DNA of 64,000 bases, from the NCBI GenBank assembly GCA_963727235.1, contig CAVSFZ010000020.1, forward strand, positions 124,001-188,000, read 5' to 3'. The stretch's first letter is position 1, and the number at the start of each line of letters is the position of its first letter. The stretch comes from CAVPTL01 sp963727235 (lineage in GTDB: Bacteria; Actinomycetota; Thermoleophilia; Gaiellales; JAICJC01). The notes below the pieces were generated by a model. The model ran no database searches and was not told the origin of the DNA. It saw only the letters and a program-made list of their open reading frames with translations. The position numbers were made by a program, and so were the translations under genes. Positions 1 to 8,315 of this stretch are shown piece by piece.

Positions 1-2
1 AC

Positions 3-860
3 TTCCCCCTTGCTCCGGTCGGGCAGGCGGGAACCCCGGTGACGTTCACGCTGCACAACCTGGACAACGTCGGCCTGCAGATTCCCGCCGCGGCTTTCAC
101 GAAGGTATCGGGGAACGTGGGCGCATTCAAGATCAGCGCAGATACCTGCTCGGGCACCACCGTGGCCGCGAGCGGCACATGCACCTTCGCCGTCGCCTAC
201 ACGGCCACCGCCGGTGGAAGTCAGTCGGTCGCCATCAACGTCACCGATTCGGCTGCCGACTCGCCGCAGACGCTGGCCCTCACCGGCACTGGAAAGTCCC
301 CCGCGGCCTTCACCAACGTCCGCGGAGCGGTCGGATGCACCACCGCAACCCTGCAGTGGACGGTTCCGGCGGGCGTCGCCGGCAGCTGGATCGTGCGCAA
401 CTCAAACCACGTGCCGGTCAACCAGCACGACGGCACGCGGATCCGCGCAACCGGCCACGGGGTGCGGCAGGAGAAGGGGCTCAAGCAGTTCCACACCTAT
501 CACTACGCGATCTGGGCGCAGTACAAGTACCCCGGCTTCAACCCGGTGGTCTACTCCGCGCCCAAGCGCCTCAACCTCAAGACCGGCCGCGTCTGCTCGC
601 CACAACGAGGCGCCCACCTGACCGGCACGGCGCCGCTGGTCGACTGGTCGCCGGCCGCGGGCGTGTGGGGATATGGGATGCGCCTGTTCGACCACGGCAA
701 GGCGGTGTTCTCGTGGTCGGCCCGGACGACCGTCTCGTCCCACAAGGTGCCGGCCGGCCGGCTCAAGCACGGCCGCAGTTACCAGGTCTTCATCTACGCC
801 TACTCCAACGCGCATCCCCGGGGCATCTCGATCGGCTCCTCCAGCTTCTCGATCAAGTAG
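3..860 (+). CDS. Secreted choice-of-anchor/ASH-type Ig-like protein, 5' truncated by window edge
   Basis: The frame is open to the first bases of the window, so only the last 285 residues are visible; the GTG at 39 is probably internal. Residues up to about 95 form a beta-rich repeat with the pattern LHNLDNVGL, ISADTCSGTTVAASGTCTFAVAYTA and a closing LTGTGKSP. This is the usual look of choice-of-anchor D / ASPM-SPD2-Hydin Ig-like domains of extracellular proteins. The remaining part (from about GCTTATLQWTVP) resembles fibronectin-like strands rich in aromatic residues. The likely role is a secreted or surface protein; the signal peptide lies outside the window. Its TAG stop directly abuts a palindromic repeat shared with the convergent gene. 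The domain class is moderately sure, the function unknown. Confidence 0.7.
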   Translation, partial: FPLAPVGQAGTPVTFTLHNLDNVGLQIPAAAFTKVSGNVGAFKISADTCSGTTVAASGTCTFAVAYTATAGGSQSVAINVTDSAADSPQTLALTGTGKSPAAFTNVRGAVGCTTATLQWTVPAGVAGSWIVRNSNHVPVNQHDGTRIRATGHGVRQEKGLKQFHTYHYAIWAQYKYPGFNPVVYSAPKRLNLKTGRVCSPQRGAHLTGTAPLVDWSPAAGVWGYGMRLFDHGKAVFSWSARTTVSSHKVPAGRLKHGRSYQVFIYAYSNAHPRGISIGSSSFSIK

Positions 861-891
861 TGAATAAAAGGTGCCTGGCACCTTTTATTCA
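861..891. repeat. REP-like palindrome 1, bidirectional terminator between convergent genes
   Basis: Perfect 15-bp inverted repeat (TGAATAAAAGGTGCC, one T, then its complement). The GC core GGTGCC/GGCACC is flanked by AAAA and TTTT, so either strand reads as a stem followed by U-rich sequence. The right end TTATTCA contains the TGA stop of the minus-strand mannosyltransferase gene, and the left end follows the TAG of the plus-strand gene without a gap. Related copies lie at 36651, 39804, 40103 and 43136. Confidence 0.85.
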
Positions 892-1989
892 TGGTGGCCG
901 GTAGCCGAGGGCGGCGGCGGCTAGGAGGAGGAACTGGATCGTGGGGGCGAAGACGACGTAGGCGCGATGCACCGTGACCCGCCGCAGGCCGAGATCCGCC
1001 AGCGCAAACATCAGCGGGAAGGCGACCAGGCCGAAGCGGCCGACCGAGTAGAGCACGCTGGAGAGCAGGGGCATGACGAAGATGGCACACACGTACACCA
1101 CGTCCTCGTCGCGGGTGGCGCGGAACCGGGCGCTCTTCCAGATCGGGATCAGCAGCAGCAGGTAGGCGATCACCGTTACCCCGCGGGCCAGGTAGAAGAC
1201 GTCGTGGGTTGTCGCAAACCGCCAGAACTGGTCGATCAGCGGCCACAGCGGGAATGACAGGTGGCCTCCCCATTCGCTCTGGATCTTGACCATCGCAAAC
1301 GGATCGCCGACGGCGTGCCACAGCCAGGCGGCGTGGGCGACCAGGCCCACCGCGGGCGCGATCGCGAGCAGCCACGCCTCCACCGTCTTTCGCCGCCAGG
1401 CTCGGATCAGGAGTGCCGGCACCAAGGCGGCGCCGGTGATGCGGGTCAGCCCGGTCAGAAACGCCAGCGGAATCGCCCAGCCGTCCTTGTGGCGATCCGA
1501 CAAGACGAACAGCCACACGGTCAGCGCCAGGAAGATGCCCTCGCTGTAGGCAAACACCAACGCGAAGGCGTAGGGCGACAGCACCAGGTAGAGCAGCGTG
1601 CGACGGGCGTGGGCCTCCGACAGCCGGTCGCGGGCGAGCACGTACAGCCCGAACATGGCGATCAGCGCGGCACCGTTTGAGACCAGCATGGCGGTCACCG
1701 CATCTCCGGTTTGAAGCACCTCCCGCACCAGCCAGATCGCCGCGGGGAACAGCGGGAAGAAGGCCACCGACAGGTTGTGGTGATAGCCGTTGTGGCTGAG
1801 CTCGATGTAGTAGGCGGTGTCCCAGCCGGTGACCGCAGTCCACGGCTGCACCTGCCAGGGGGCCAGCGCCCGGTGCCACCCCAGCTGATCGGTGAGGACG
1901 ACCCCCGCGGCGATCACGGCCACCCGGCTTGCCAACCACAGCCCGACGACCCATCGCCACATTCTTCGAGCGTCGGGTTTGGTGATCAC
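889..1989 (-). CDS. PIG-V-like membrane mannosyltransferase
   Basis: A 366-residue multi-pass membrane protein. After the first membrane segment comes a loop with GWDTAYYIELSHNGYH and then AFFPLFP. This matches the WD...YY..GY...FFPLFP signature of the PIG-V / GPI-mannosyltransferase-2-like family, whose members use a polyprenyl-phosphate-mannose donor on the outer face of the membrane. The acidic residue of the WD pair is the expected catalytic site. I prefer GTG at 1989 because TAGTGT lies 8 nt upstream (2003-1998), which would give a leaderless transcript; an in-frame GTG at 2001 lies inside that hexamer. The stop codon lies in REP palindrome 1. The acceptor is unknown; a cell-envelope glycolipid or glycoprotein is an inference. 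Confidence 0.72.
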   Translation of the reverse strand: MITKPDARRMWRWVVGLWLASRVAVIAAGVVLTDQLGWHRALAPWQVQPWTAVTGWDTAYYIELSHNGYHHNLSVAFFPLFPAAIWLVREVLQTGDAVTAMLVSNGAALIAMFGLYVLARDRLSEAHARRTLLYLVLSPYAFALVFAYSEGIFLALTVWLFVLSDRHKDGWAIPLAFLTGLTRITGAALVPALLIRAWRRKTVEAWLLAIAPAVGLVAHAAWLWHAVGDPFAMVKIQSEWGGHLSFPLWPLIDQFWRFATTHDVFYLARGVTVIAYLLLLIPIWKSARFRATRDEDVVYVCAIFVMPLLSSVLYSVGRFGLVAFPLMFALADLGLRRVTVHRAYVVFAPTIQFLLLAAAALGYRPP

Positions 1990-2077
1990 GGGCGCCCACA
2001 CTACCGGGCGCGCCCGCCCTCGATCGGCGCTACCGCTCGTGCACTTCCGGCTTCGAGCCGATATCCTGGGTGGCGTT

Positions 2078-2167
2078 GGAGAGGTGGCCGAGTGGCTGAA
2101 GGCGCCCGCCTGCTAAGTGGGTCTGGGGGGTAAACCTCCAGCGAGGGTTCGAATCCCTCCCTCTCCG
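2078..2167 (+). tRNA. tRNA-Ser(GCU)
   Basis: The acceptor stem GGAGAGG pairs with CCTCTCC, followed by discriminator G. The anticodon stem CCCGC/GTGGG closes the loop CTGCTAA, giving anticodon GCT at 2112-2114. The long variable arm typical of type II tRNA-Ser is present, as is the T-loop TTCGAAT. The CCA end is not encoded. Confidence 0.95.
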
Positions 2168-2180
2168 CTTTCCCCACCGG

Positions 2181-2660
2181 TCACGACTGGGCCCGACCGG
2201 CGAGGGCCGCGACCAGGCGATCGATCAGCTCAGCCTGCGCGGGATTGATGGCCCGGCGCATCCCGGCCAGATCGAACCACCCGGCGCGATCGACCTCGGG
2301 TATCTCCAGGCGGGCACCGGAGCGCGGCGGCCACTCGATCTCGATCAGGTTGCTGCGCACCGTCTCCGGATCGAAGTTGCCCTCGACGGCGAAGGCCTGC
2401 ACGCGCTTGCCGCTGCGCTGACGGATCTCACCCAGCTCGATCACCTCACCCTCGGGGGGCTCCGACCCCAGCTCCTCGGCGAACTCACGGCGGGCGGCGG
2501 TCAGCGGCGGCTCGTCGGCGTCCAGCTCCCCCTTGGGAATCGACCAGGCCCCGTCGTCTTTGTTCTTCCAGTACGGGCCTCCCGGATGCACCAACAGCAC
2601 CTCCACGCCCGACGCAGACGTGCGATAGAGCACCAGTCCTGCACTGGCCTTGGCCGGCAT
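2181..2660 (-). CDS. NUDIX hydrolase
   Basis: The 159-residue protein has one NUDIX fold. The box runs from GELDADE to RREFAEELG, matching GX5EX7REUXEEXG with both metal-binding glutamates of REFAEE intact. The N-terminal strand ASAGLVLYRT and the WSIPKGE entry into the box are typical of MutT-like pyrophosphohydrolases that cleave nucleoside-diphosphate-linked substrates. Its ATG overlaps the TGA of the upstream acetyltransferase gene as ATGA, so it is the last gene of a coupled four-gene operon. The substrate cannot be inferred; a house-cleaning role is a guess. Confidence 0.88.
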   Translation of the reverse strand: MPAKASAGLVLYRTSASGVEVLLVHPGGPYWKNKDDGAWSIPKGELDADEPPLTAARREFAEELGSEPPEGEVIELGEIRQRSGKRVQAFAVEGNFDPETVRSNLIEIEWPPRSGARLEIPEVDRAGWFDLAGMRRAINPAQAELIDRLVAALAGRAQS

Positions 2661-3433
2661 CAGTCCCCTGCGCCGGAGACGAAGTTGGGACGCACGTAGG
2701 CGACCTTGAACCCGTGTCGCAGGATGTTGCGATACGAGTTCGACGGCCGGTCGGGCAGGTCTTCACCGGTCTCGGTGACAACCAGCCGGGCTCCCAGCTC
2801 AGCGGCCCGGCGGATGCGCGCAACCATGATCGCGCCCTGCCCCCCGCGCCGGCGAAACTCCGGCAGCGTGCCGGCGCCGCCCAGCCATCCGCCGGCCGGG
2901 CCGACGTGGAGCGCCCCCGCGGCCGCAGCCGTGTTGCCGTCAAACGCGATGTAGCACGACCACCCGGGGCGCCCCGGGAGGTCGGCCAGGTCGGGTCCGA
3001 TTCCCGGCGGGATTCCGTAGGCCGTTGCGACCACCCGCGCGAACTCCTCCGCCAGATCGGGTCCGATCAACTCGACCCGCAGGGTGGTCTCGACCGGCAC
3101 GAGATCGGTCACCGGCCGCACGAACTTGACCCACGCATACCCAGGCGCATAGCCGTGCGCGCGCAGCATCCCCTCGAGCTCCGCGGGGCGGGCCGTCGGC
3201 GCCAGCGAGACCGCATGGGCGGCCGAGCCATAGATCTCGGCGATCTCGTCGAGATCCTGCTCGGTCGCGGGCCGCGCGATGCCCAGGCCCTGAACCCGGT
3301 TGAGCATCAGCGAGTCCACCCCCGGCGCGCGGCACGCGATCGCGGGGCCGACGGTGGCGACGTCTTCGCCCAGCATGCTGCTCCACGCGTCCGACTCGGC
3401 CAGCTCGGGCTCGAGGGGAGGCGCAGGGCTCAT
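2660..3433 (-). CDS. GNAT-family N-acetyltransferase
   Basis: This protein of 257 residues has two GNAT-like halves. The C-terminal half carries the acetyl-CoA-binding strand-helix GTLPEFRRRGGQGAIMVARIRRAAELGARLVVTET (read as R-R-x-G-x-G/A), the motif A of GNAT enzymes. The N-terminal half is divergent. The ATG at 3433 forms an ATGA overlap with the SDR gene upstream, which decides the start over longer in-frame options. The 3' end overlaps the NUDIX start in the same way. It acts in the cytoplasm; the acceptor amine is unknown. Confidence 0.82.
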   Translation of the reverse strand: MSPAPPLEPELAESDAWSSMLGEDVATVGPAIACRAPGVDSLMLNRVQGLGIARPATEQDLDEIAEIYGSAAHAVSLAPTARPAELEGMLRAHGYAPGYAWVKFVRPVTDLVPVETTLRVELIGPDLAEEFARVVATAYGIPPGIGPDLADLPGRPGWSCYIAFDGNTAAAAGALHVGPAGGWLGGAGTLPEFRRRGGQGAIMVARIRRAAELGARLVVTETGEDLPDRPSNSYRNILRHGFKVAYVRPNFVSGAGD

Positions 3434-4233
3434 TTTGACGCGTTCAAGGCCGGCATGTACCCGTCCTTCTCCAGCCAGTGCCCGCCGTCGATGGTGAAGT
3501 TCTCGCCGGTCACGTAGGCAGCGTAGGGCGAGCACAGAGCCGCCGTCCACCACCCGATCTCCTCGACCGTGGCCAGCCGGTTGAGCGGGACAGTCGCCGC
3601 CACCCTGGCCTCATCCTCGGGCGTCGGCCACAGCGCCGCGCCCGCCCCTTCGGTCGCGGTCGGACCGGGGCAGATCGTGTTCACACGGATCCCATGGGGC
3701 GCCCACTCGACCGCCAGCGTGCGGGTCATCGCCACCAGGCCGGCCTTGGCCGCGGCGGAATGCACGGTGCCGGGGCCGCCGGTCCAGGCATAGCTTGCGA
3801 TCACGCTCAGGATCGCCCCACCCTCGCCCTGCTCGATCATCCGGCGACCCGCGGCGCGGGCACACAGGAAGCCGCCGTCCAGCACGATCGAGGTGACCGC
3901 CCGCCAGCCGTTGGGAGAGAGATCCTCGGCCTTGACCACGAAGTTCCCGGCGGCGTCGTTCACCAAAACGTCCACGCGGCCGTAGGCCTCGACCGCGGCG
4001 GCCACCATCGCGTCCACCTGCTCGGGGTCGCGCACATCGGTCGGCTGCGCGGTCGCACGGCCACCCGCTGCGGTGATCAGCGCCACCGACTCGGCCAGCG
4101 GTTCGGGCCGCCGGCCGGCCACCACCACCGACGCACCCAGACGCGCGAACTCGAGCGCCATGGCCCGGCCCATCCCGCTGCCGCCACCGGTGACGATCGC
4201 GACCTGGCCGTCGAAGCTGCCCTCAACCAGCAT
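3430..4233 (-). CDS. SDR oxidoreductase of the 2,4-dienoyl-CoA reductase type
   Basis: A 267-residue short-chain dehydrogenase with the Rossmann motif TGGGSGMG and the NDAAGNF segment in place of NNAG, which is characteristic of 2,4-dienoyl-CoA reductases. The position of the usual YxxxK tyrosine reads HSAAAK, so the tyrosine is replaced by histidine. The same replacement is known in peroxisomal DECR2-type enzymes, so this fits the family rather than decay. Such enzymes reduce dienoyl-CoA with NADPH during beta-oxidation of unsaturated acyl chains. The gene lies between the acyl-CoA synthetase (11-bp overlap) and the acetyltransferase (4-bp overlap), which supports a role in acyl-CoA metabolism. 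Confidence 0.82.
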   Translation of the reverse strand: MLVEGSFDGQVAIVTGGGSGMGRAMALEFARLGASVVVAGRRPEPLAESVALITAAGGRATAQPTDVRDPEQVDAMVAAAVEAYGRVDVLVNDAAGNFVVKAEDLSPNGWRAVTSIVLDGGFLCARAAGRRMIEQGEGGAILSVIASYAWTGGPGTVHSAAAKAGLVAMTRTLAVEWAPHGIRVNTICPGPTATEGAGAALWPTPEDEARVAATVPLNRLATVEEIGWWTAALCSPYAAYVTGENFTIDGGHWLEKDGYMPALNASK

Positions 4234-6277
4234 GCCCGGATCCTTCCACGGGGATGATGCGTGCGTCCAGTCCCAACGCGCCGGCCGGCGTCACCAGCAA
4301 GGGGTTGACCTCGATCTCGGCGATGTCCGGGCGGGCCGCGGCCAGGCGCGACAGCGCCACCGCCGCAGCCGCCGCGGCGGCGATGTCGACCGGCGGCCGG
4401 CCCCTGGCGCCGTGCAGGATGGCCGCCCCGCGAAGGCTGTTGAGGAGGGCAACCGCGCCGGCCTGGTCGAGCGGTGCCAGCCCGATCGCGACGTCCTCCA
4501 AGACCTCGGCGTACAGCCCGCCCAGCCCGACCATCGCGATCGGCCCGAAGCGAGAGTCGCGGCGTGCGCCGATGATCAGCTCGACTCCCTCACGCAGCGG
4601 CGCCATCCGCTCCAGCGAGAGCGCCTCCGGCGCCAGCCGCTGCTCCATGTCAGCCACCACCCGTTCCAGCTCGGCGGCGTCGCCGATACCGACCGCAACC
4701 CCACCGGCGTCAGACTTGTGAAGCATGCCCAGGGCTTTGACCACCACCGGGAATCCGAGCTGTCCGGCCGCCACCTGCGCCTCGTCACGGCCGCGCACCT
4801 GCACCGCGTCGACAAACCCAACCCCCGCGTGCTCGAGCATGTCGCGAGCCCCGAAGTAGTCGGTGGCCAGCGGCTGTGTCTCGATCGCCGGCATCGCCGG
4901 CGCGCCGGCCGGTGCCGGCCGATCGGCGATCGCCACCAGCGCGGCGGTGGCCGCTTCGATCGTGCGGTAGGTCGGCACCCCGCCCTCGCGCATCGCGTCC
5001 GAGGTGGGCTCGGCCGAGTACATCGTCTGAGAGATCAGCGGCCGTCCACTGGCCCGGACTGCCGCGGTGATGGCATGCGCCACCTCGACCTCGCGCTCGA
5101 GGAACTCCTGCGAGTACTGGCTGTAGCCGCCGAAGTAGCCTGTCATCAGCACCGCGTCCACCTCACCCGAGTTCAAGAGCGCCGTGGTGACGTTGGCGTA
5201 CGACATGAAGTCCTGCTCGCCGCCGCCGGCCAGATCGACCGGATTTCCGGTGGCGGCGGTAGAGGGCAGATCGGCGGCGAGCGCAGCCGAGAGCTGCGGG
5301 CTCAGCACCGGCAGCTCCAGCCCGGCGGCGTCGACCTGGTCGCAGGCGATCGCACCGTGACCGCCGCCGTCGCCGACAACCGCGATCCGCGGCCCGCTGC
5401 GACGGCGCGGCTGCAGCAGCGCCTGGGCGAGGTCGATCAGCTCGGTGGGAGAGTGCACCAGGTGCGCTCCGGCCGCCTGGCAGGCCGCTTCGACCACCGC
5501 CGTCGCACTGACCATCGCCCCCGTGTGCGACAGCGCCGCCCGGGCACTGGCCACGCTGGCGCCCACGGTCAGCACGATCACCGGCTTGCCGCACGTGGCC
5601 GCGGCCTCCACGAAGGCGCGCCCGTCGCGGAAGTCCTCGATGTAGACGGCCACGAGCTCGGTATCGGGATGCCTGCCCATGGACGTCACGAGCTCGGCCA
5701 GATCGACGTCCGACTGGTTCCCCAACGAGGCGAAGCGCGAGAACCCCAGGTTGTACTCACGGGCCTTGATGCCCATCTCGAGCGCCAGATTGCCGCTCTG
5801 GGAGATCAGCCCGATGTGCCCCGCGGGGAACTCGTTGGAGCAGATTCCCAGCTCGGCGGAGTGATCGAACACCCCCAGGCAGTTGGGGCCGAGCAGGATC
5901 GCTCCGGCCTCGCGCACCCGTTCGACCAGCTTGCGCTCCCGCTCCTGCGCATCCGCCCCCGACTCTCCCAGGCCGGCGGTGATGCCGACGAATGCGTGGG
6001 AACCGGCCGCCAGGGCGTCGTCGACGGTCTGCTCGAAGGCGCCCGCGGGAACCGACACGACCACCAGCTCCGGGACGTCGGGCAGATCGGCCACCGAGCG
6101 GTAGGTCTCACGGCCGAGCACCGGAGTGCCCTTGTGGTTGACCAGGTACACCGGCCGCCGGTGCTCACCCTGGAGCGCTCCCCTGGCAAGCCAGTTTCCC
6201 CACTTGGCGGGGTCGTCGGAGGCGCCCACGATGGCCACTGAGCGGGGGTCGAAGAGCGCAGTCAGATCTCGTTGCAT
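4223..6277 (-). CDS. NDP-forming acyl-CoA synthetase (acetate--CoA ligase family)
   Basis: The protein has 684 residues in the standard fused arrangement. The N-terminal CoA-binding Rossmann domain carries SVAIVGAS. A succinyl-CoA-synthetase-like middle follows, with SQSGN, LGNQSDVD and the SHTGA segment that holds the phosphorylated histidine in this family. The C-terminal ATP-grasp domain begins near FPVVVKALGMLHKSDAGGVAVG. The enzyme converts a carboxylate, CoA and NTP to acyl-CoA, NDP and phosphate, or runs in reverse. The ATG at 6277 (MQRDLTALFDPRSVAIVG) matches where the family normally begins; 12 further codons are open upstream. It is the first gene of a four-gene coupled operon. Confidence 0.9.
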   Translation of the reverse strand: MQRDLTALFDPRSVAIVGASDDPAKWGNWLARGALQGEHRRPVYLVNHKGTPVLGRETYRSVADLPDVPELVVVSVPAGAFEQTVDDALAAGSHAFVGITAGLGESGADAQERERKLVERVREAGAILLGPNCLGVFDHSAELGICSNEFPAGHIGLISQSGNLALEMGIKAREYNLGFSRFASLGNQSDVDLAELVTSMGRHPDTELVAVYIEDFRDGRAFVEAAATCGKPVIVLTVGASVASARAALSHTGAMVSATAVVEAACQAAGAHLVHSPTELIDLAQALLQPRRRSGPRIAVVGDGGGHGAIACDQVDAAGLELPVLSPQLSAALAADLPSTAATGNPVDLAGGGEQDFMSYANVTTALLNSGEVDAVLMTGYFGGYSQYSQEFLEREVEVAHAITAAVRASGRPLISQTMYSAEPTSDAMREGGVPTYRTIEAATAALVAIADRPAPAGAPAMPAIETQPLATDYFGARDMLEHAGVGFVDAVQVRGRDEAQVAAGQLGFPVVVKALGMLHKSDAGGVAVGIGDAAELERVVADMEQRLAPEALSLERMAPLREGVELIIGARRDSRFGPIAMVGLGGLYAEVLEDVAIGLAPLDQAGAVALLNSLRGAAILHGARGRPPVDIAAAAAAAVALSRLAAARPDIAEIEVNPLLVTPAGALGLDARIIPVEGSGHAG

Positions 6278-6357
6278 GCCGCCGCGTATGCTGACACGCG
6301 GGGCTGTCGGCACGCGCCGTACCCACCCGGCGCCCGCTCGTGGCTACGATGACTCGG

Positions 6358-7242
6358 ATGGACACCGCCCTTGGCAGCATCTGCGCCCTGGCCGCGGCAC
6401 TGCTGTTCGGGACGGGAGTGGTTATCCAGGCGTCGGCCGCCCCACAGATGCCGCGCGGCGACGCGCTGCGGGTGGCTCTTTTGGGGCCGATGCTGCGGTC
6501 GGTGCGGTGGCTTTGGGGCGCGGCGATTGCACTGCTGGGGTGGGCGCTGCACGCCGCCGCCCTGTCTCTGGCACCGCTGACCGTGGTGCAGCCGGCGCTG
6601 GCACTGATGCTGGTGGTGGTGCTGGTGCTGGCCCGGGTGACGCTGCACGAGCAGGTCGGCCCGCGCGAGATCATCGGCTCCGGCGCGCTCATCCTCGGCA
6701 TCGCCACGATCGCGGCCACAGCCCCCGCCCGGTCCAGCCGGCACGCATCGGCCTGGGCGATCGGCGCGGTGCTGGTGGTGCTGGCGGTGCTCGCGCTTGC
6801 ACCCCTGCTGTGGCGCCGGAAGATGACCGCCCGCCCGGCGGCGGTCGCGCTCTGCGCCGGGCTCGCGTTCGCGCTCTCGAGCGTCGCCACCAAGCTCTTC
6901 ACAGACGCCTCTCCACGAACGCAGCCGGTGGAGGTTGGTCTGCTCCTGGTGATGATCGGAGTGGCGGCTACGGTGGGTGGGATCACCCAGATGAGCGCAC
7001 TGCAACGGCGGCCGGCGACCGTCGTGATCCCGATTGCCTTCGCCACCGAGGTGCTGGTGCCGGTGGCGCTCGCACCGCTGGTGTTCAACGAGCGGCTGTC
7101 CCGGCTGGGGTCGGCCTCCAGCGGTGTGCTGCTCGCGTCCGTGGCGGTGGTGATCGTGGGAGTGTGGCTGCTCGCGTCCTCACCGGTGGTGGGCGACATG
7201 ATCGCGGCCGGTGAGCACGAGGCCGCCGTACACGCTCCATAA
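6358..7242 (+). CDS. DMT-superfamily (EamA-like) membrane transporter
   Basis: 294 residues, with about nine or ten hydrophobic helices and the internal two-fold arrangement of drug/metabolite transporters. The helix near LALAPLLWRRK is followed by a cytoplasmic loop. The second half repeats an A-x-x-x-E-V/L pattern near AFATEVLVPVALAPLVFNE. The start at 6358 is favoured over 6340 because TACGAT ends 7 nt before it, typical of a leaderless actinobacterial transcript. It is divergent from the acyl-CoA synthetase operon. The substrate is unknown. Confidence 0.8.
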   Translation: MDTALGSICALAAALLFGTGVVIQASAAPQMPRGDALRVALLGPMLRSVRWLWGAAIALLGWALHAAALSLAPLTVVQPALALMLVVVLVLARVTLHEQVGPREIIGSGALILGIATIAATAPARSSRHASAWAIGAVLVVLAVLALAPLLWRRKMTARPAAVALCAGLAFALSSVATKLFTDASPRTQPVEVGLLLVMIGVAATVGGITQMSALQRRPATVVIPIAFATEVLVPVALAPLVFNERLSRLGSASSGVLLASVAVVIVGVWLLASSPVVGDMIAAGEHEAAVHAP

Positions 7243-7500
7243 CAACTCCGCAGTCGAATGCGACCCGCTCAACGGATCCTGAGGCCGAGGCAGCACGAGC
7301 AACGGCTAAGCCCTGCAAGCACGGTCCTTTGGGGAGCTCAGAAAGCCCGCTTCCACGGCCTTGGGGCATTTGTGAGGCCGGCTGCGGCGGTGTAAAGACC
7401 GCTTAAACCTCTTGTGAGAATCAGGCCGGAGGCCTTGAAGTTGTCAACTCGGGGGCGACACCATGGGGAACGGCTCCGTGTTTCCGACTTTGAGGTGATC
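7243..7500 (+). other. 258-bp non-coding leader upstream of GH16-like gene
   Basis: No open frame with coding character was found. The stretch just before the gene (about 7380-7500) is rich in short G/C runs and ends in a very strong Shine-Dalgarno, GAGGTGATC, abutting the ATG. A c-di-AMP riboswitch was considered because of the segment CCGCTTAA, but the other conserved blocks of that class are not recognisable. It is recorded only as a possible structured leader. Confidence 0.3.
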
Positions 7501-8277
7501 ATGCAACGTAGGTTCAAGCTCTTGAGTCTCGCTCCGCTGGCCGCGCTGGCCGCCGCAGGTGTGTTGAGTTCAACCGCAAGCGCCGCCCCGCTGACGGCGG
7601 ACGCGGTGCAGCCGGCGGCGGCGTCCGGCACGTTCACACAGGTGTTCTCTGATCAGTTCGACACGCTGAGCACGAACACGTGGACGCGGTACAACGGCAC
7701 TCCCACCTGCTGCCCGCAGAGCGGGTGGGCGAAGACCCATGTGGTCGCGACCGGCGGTGCGATGAACATCCTCACCTACCGCGACTCCGCCCGGGGGAAC
7801 AAGTGGATCTCCGGCGGCGTCTCGATGGCCCGCTCGGTGAACCAGACCTACGGCCGCTGGAGCATCCGCTTCCGCATGGACAAGGGCGTGGGCACCGGCA
7901 TGGATGTGGCGCTCCGCCCCAGCGGTTCGGGCACGGTCGTGGACTGGGCCGAGCAGTCAACCGACCACGGCGCCGCCCGCGACGTGGAGACGGCCACGCT
8001 GCACTACGGCAGCACCCGCGTGCACGCCAAGGTCAGCGGCGACTTCTCGCAGTGGCACACGATGACGCTGGACTGGACTCCCGGCAAGATCACCGTGGCC
8101 CTGGACGGCAAGGTGTGGGCCAGCTACACATCCCACGTGCCGTCGTCGCCGATGCATCTGATCATGCAGTCGAACGTCGGCACCAACGGCTTCACCGGCG
8201 TGATGCCCAGCGCGTCGACGCCCGCCAAGGTCGCCTTCCAGATCGACTCGGTGACCATCTCGAAGTACAACCGCTAG
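7501..8277 (+). CDS. Secreted GH16-like (concanavalin-like) protein, probably catalytically altered
   Basis: A 258-residue protein with a Sec signal peptide (MQRRFKLL, hydrophobic core, cleavage near ASAAPL). The mature part has the beta-jelly-roll pattern of family-16 glycoside hydrolases: a FSDQFDTLSTNTWTRY opening, YGRWSIRFRM, and QWHTMTLDWTPGKITVALDGKVW. The GH16 active-site pattern ExDxxE reads VVDWAE here. The nucleophile position is Val while the middle Asp and acid/base Glu remain. Binding of a polysaccharide without hydrolysis, or altered chemistry, is an inference. The ATG at 7501 is fixed by the SD GAGGTGATC. No neighbour is linked to sugar metabolism. Confidence 0.75.
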   Translation: MQRRFKLLSLAPLAALAAAGVLSSTASAAPLTADAVQPAAASGTFTQVFSDQFDTLSTNTWTRYNGTPTCCPQSGWAKTHVVATGGAMNILTYRDSARGNKWISGGVSMARSVNQTYGRWSIRFRMDKGVGTGMDVALRPSGSGTVVDWAEQSTDHGAARDVETATLHYGSTRVHAKVSGDFSQWHTMTLDWTPGKITVALDGKVWASYTSHVPSSPMHLIMQSNVGTNGFTGVMPSASTPAKVAFQIDSVTISKYNR

Positions 8278-8315
8278 CCCTCCTTTAGCGGACAGGCCGG
8301 GCGTGCGCTACCTGA

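Noticed and set aside
3430..4233. Missing catalytic tyrosine in the SDR as a sign of decay
   Set aside because: Histidine at this place with the NDAAGNF-type motif is normal for DECR2-like 2,4-dienoyl-CoA reductases.
4073..6241. A 722-codon open frame on the plus strand opposite the acyl-CoA synthetase
   Set aside because: Antisense frame opened by GC-rich third positions. The translation is Arg/His/Gln-rich without domains, and the minus-strand protein is a clear enzyme.
7380..7500. c-di-AMP (ydaO-type) riboswitch in front of the GH16-like gene
   Set aside because: Only the short CCGCTTAA segment resembles the class; the other conserved blocks could not be placed.
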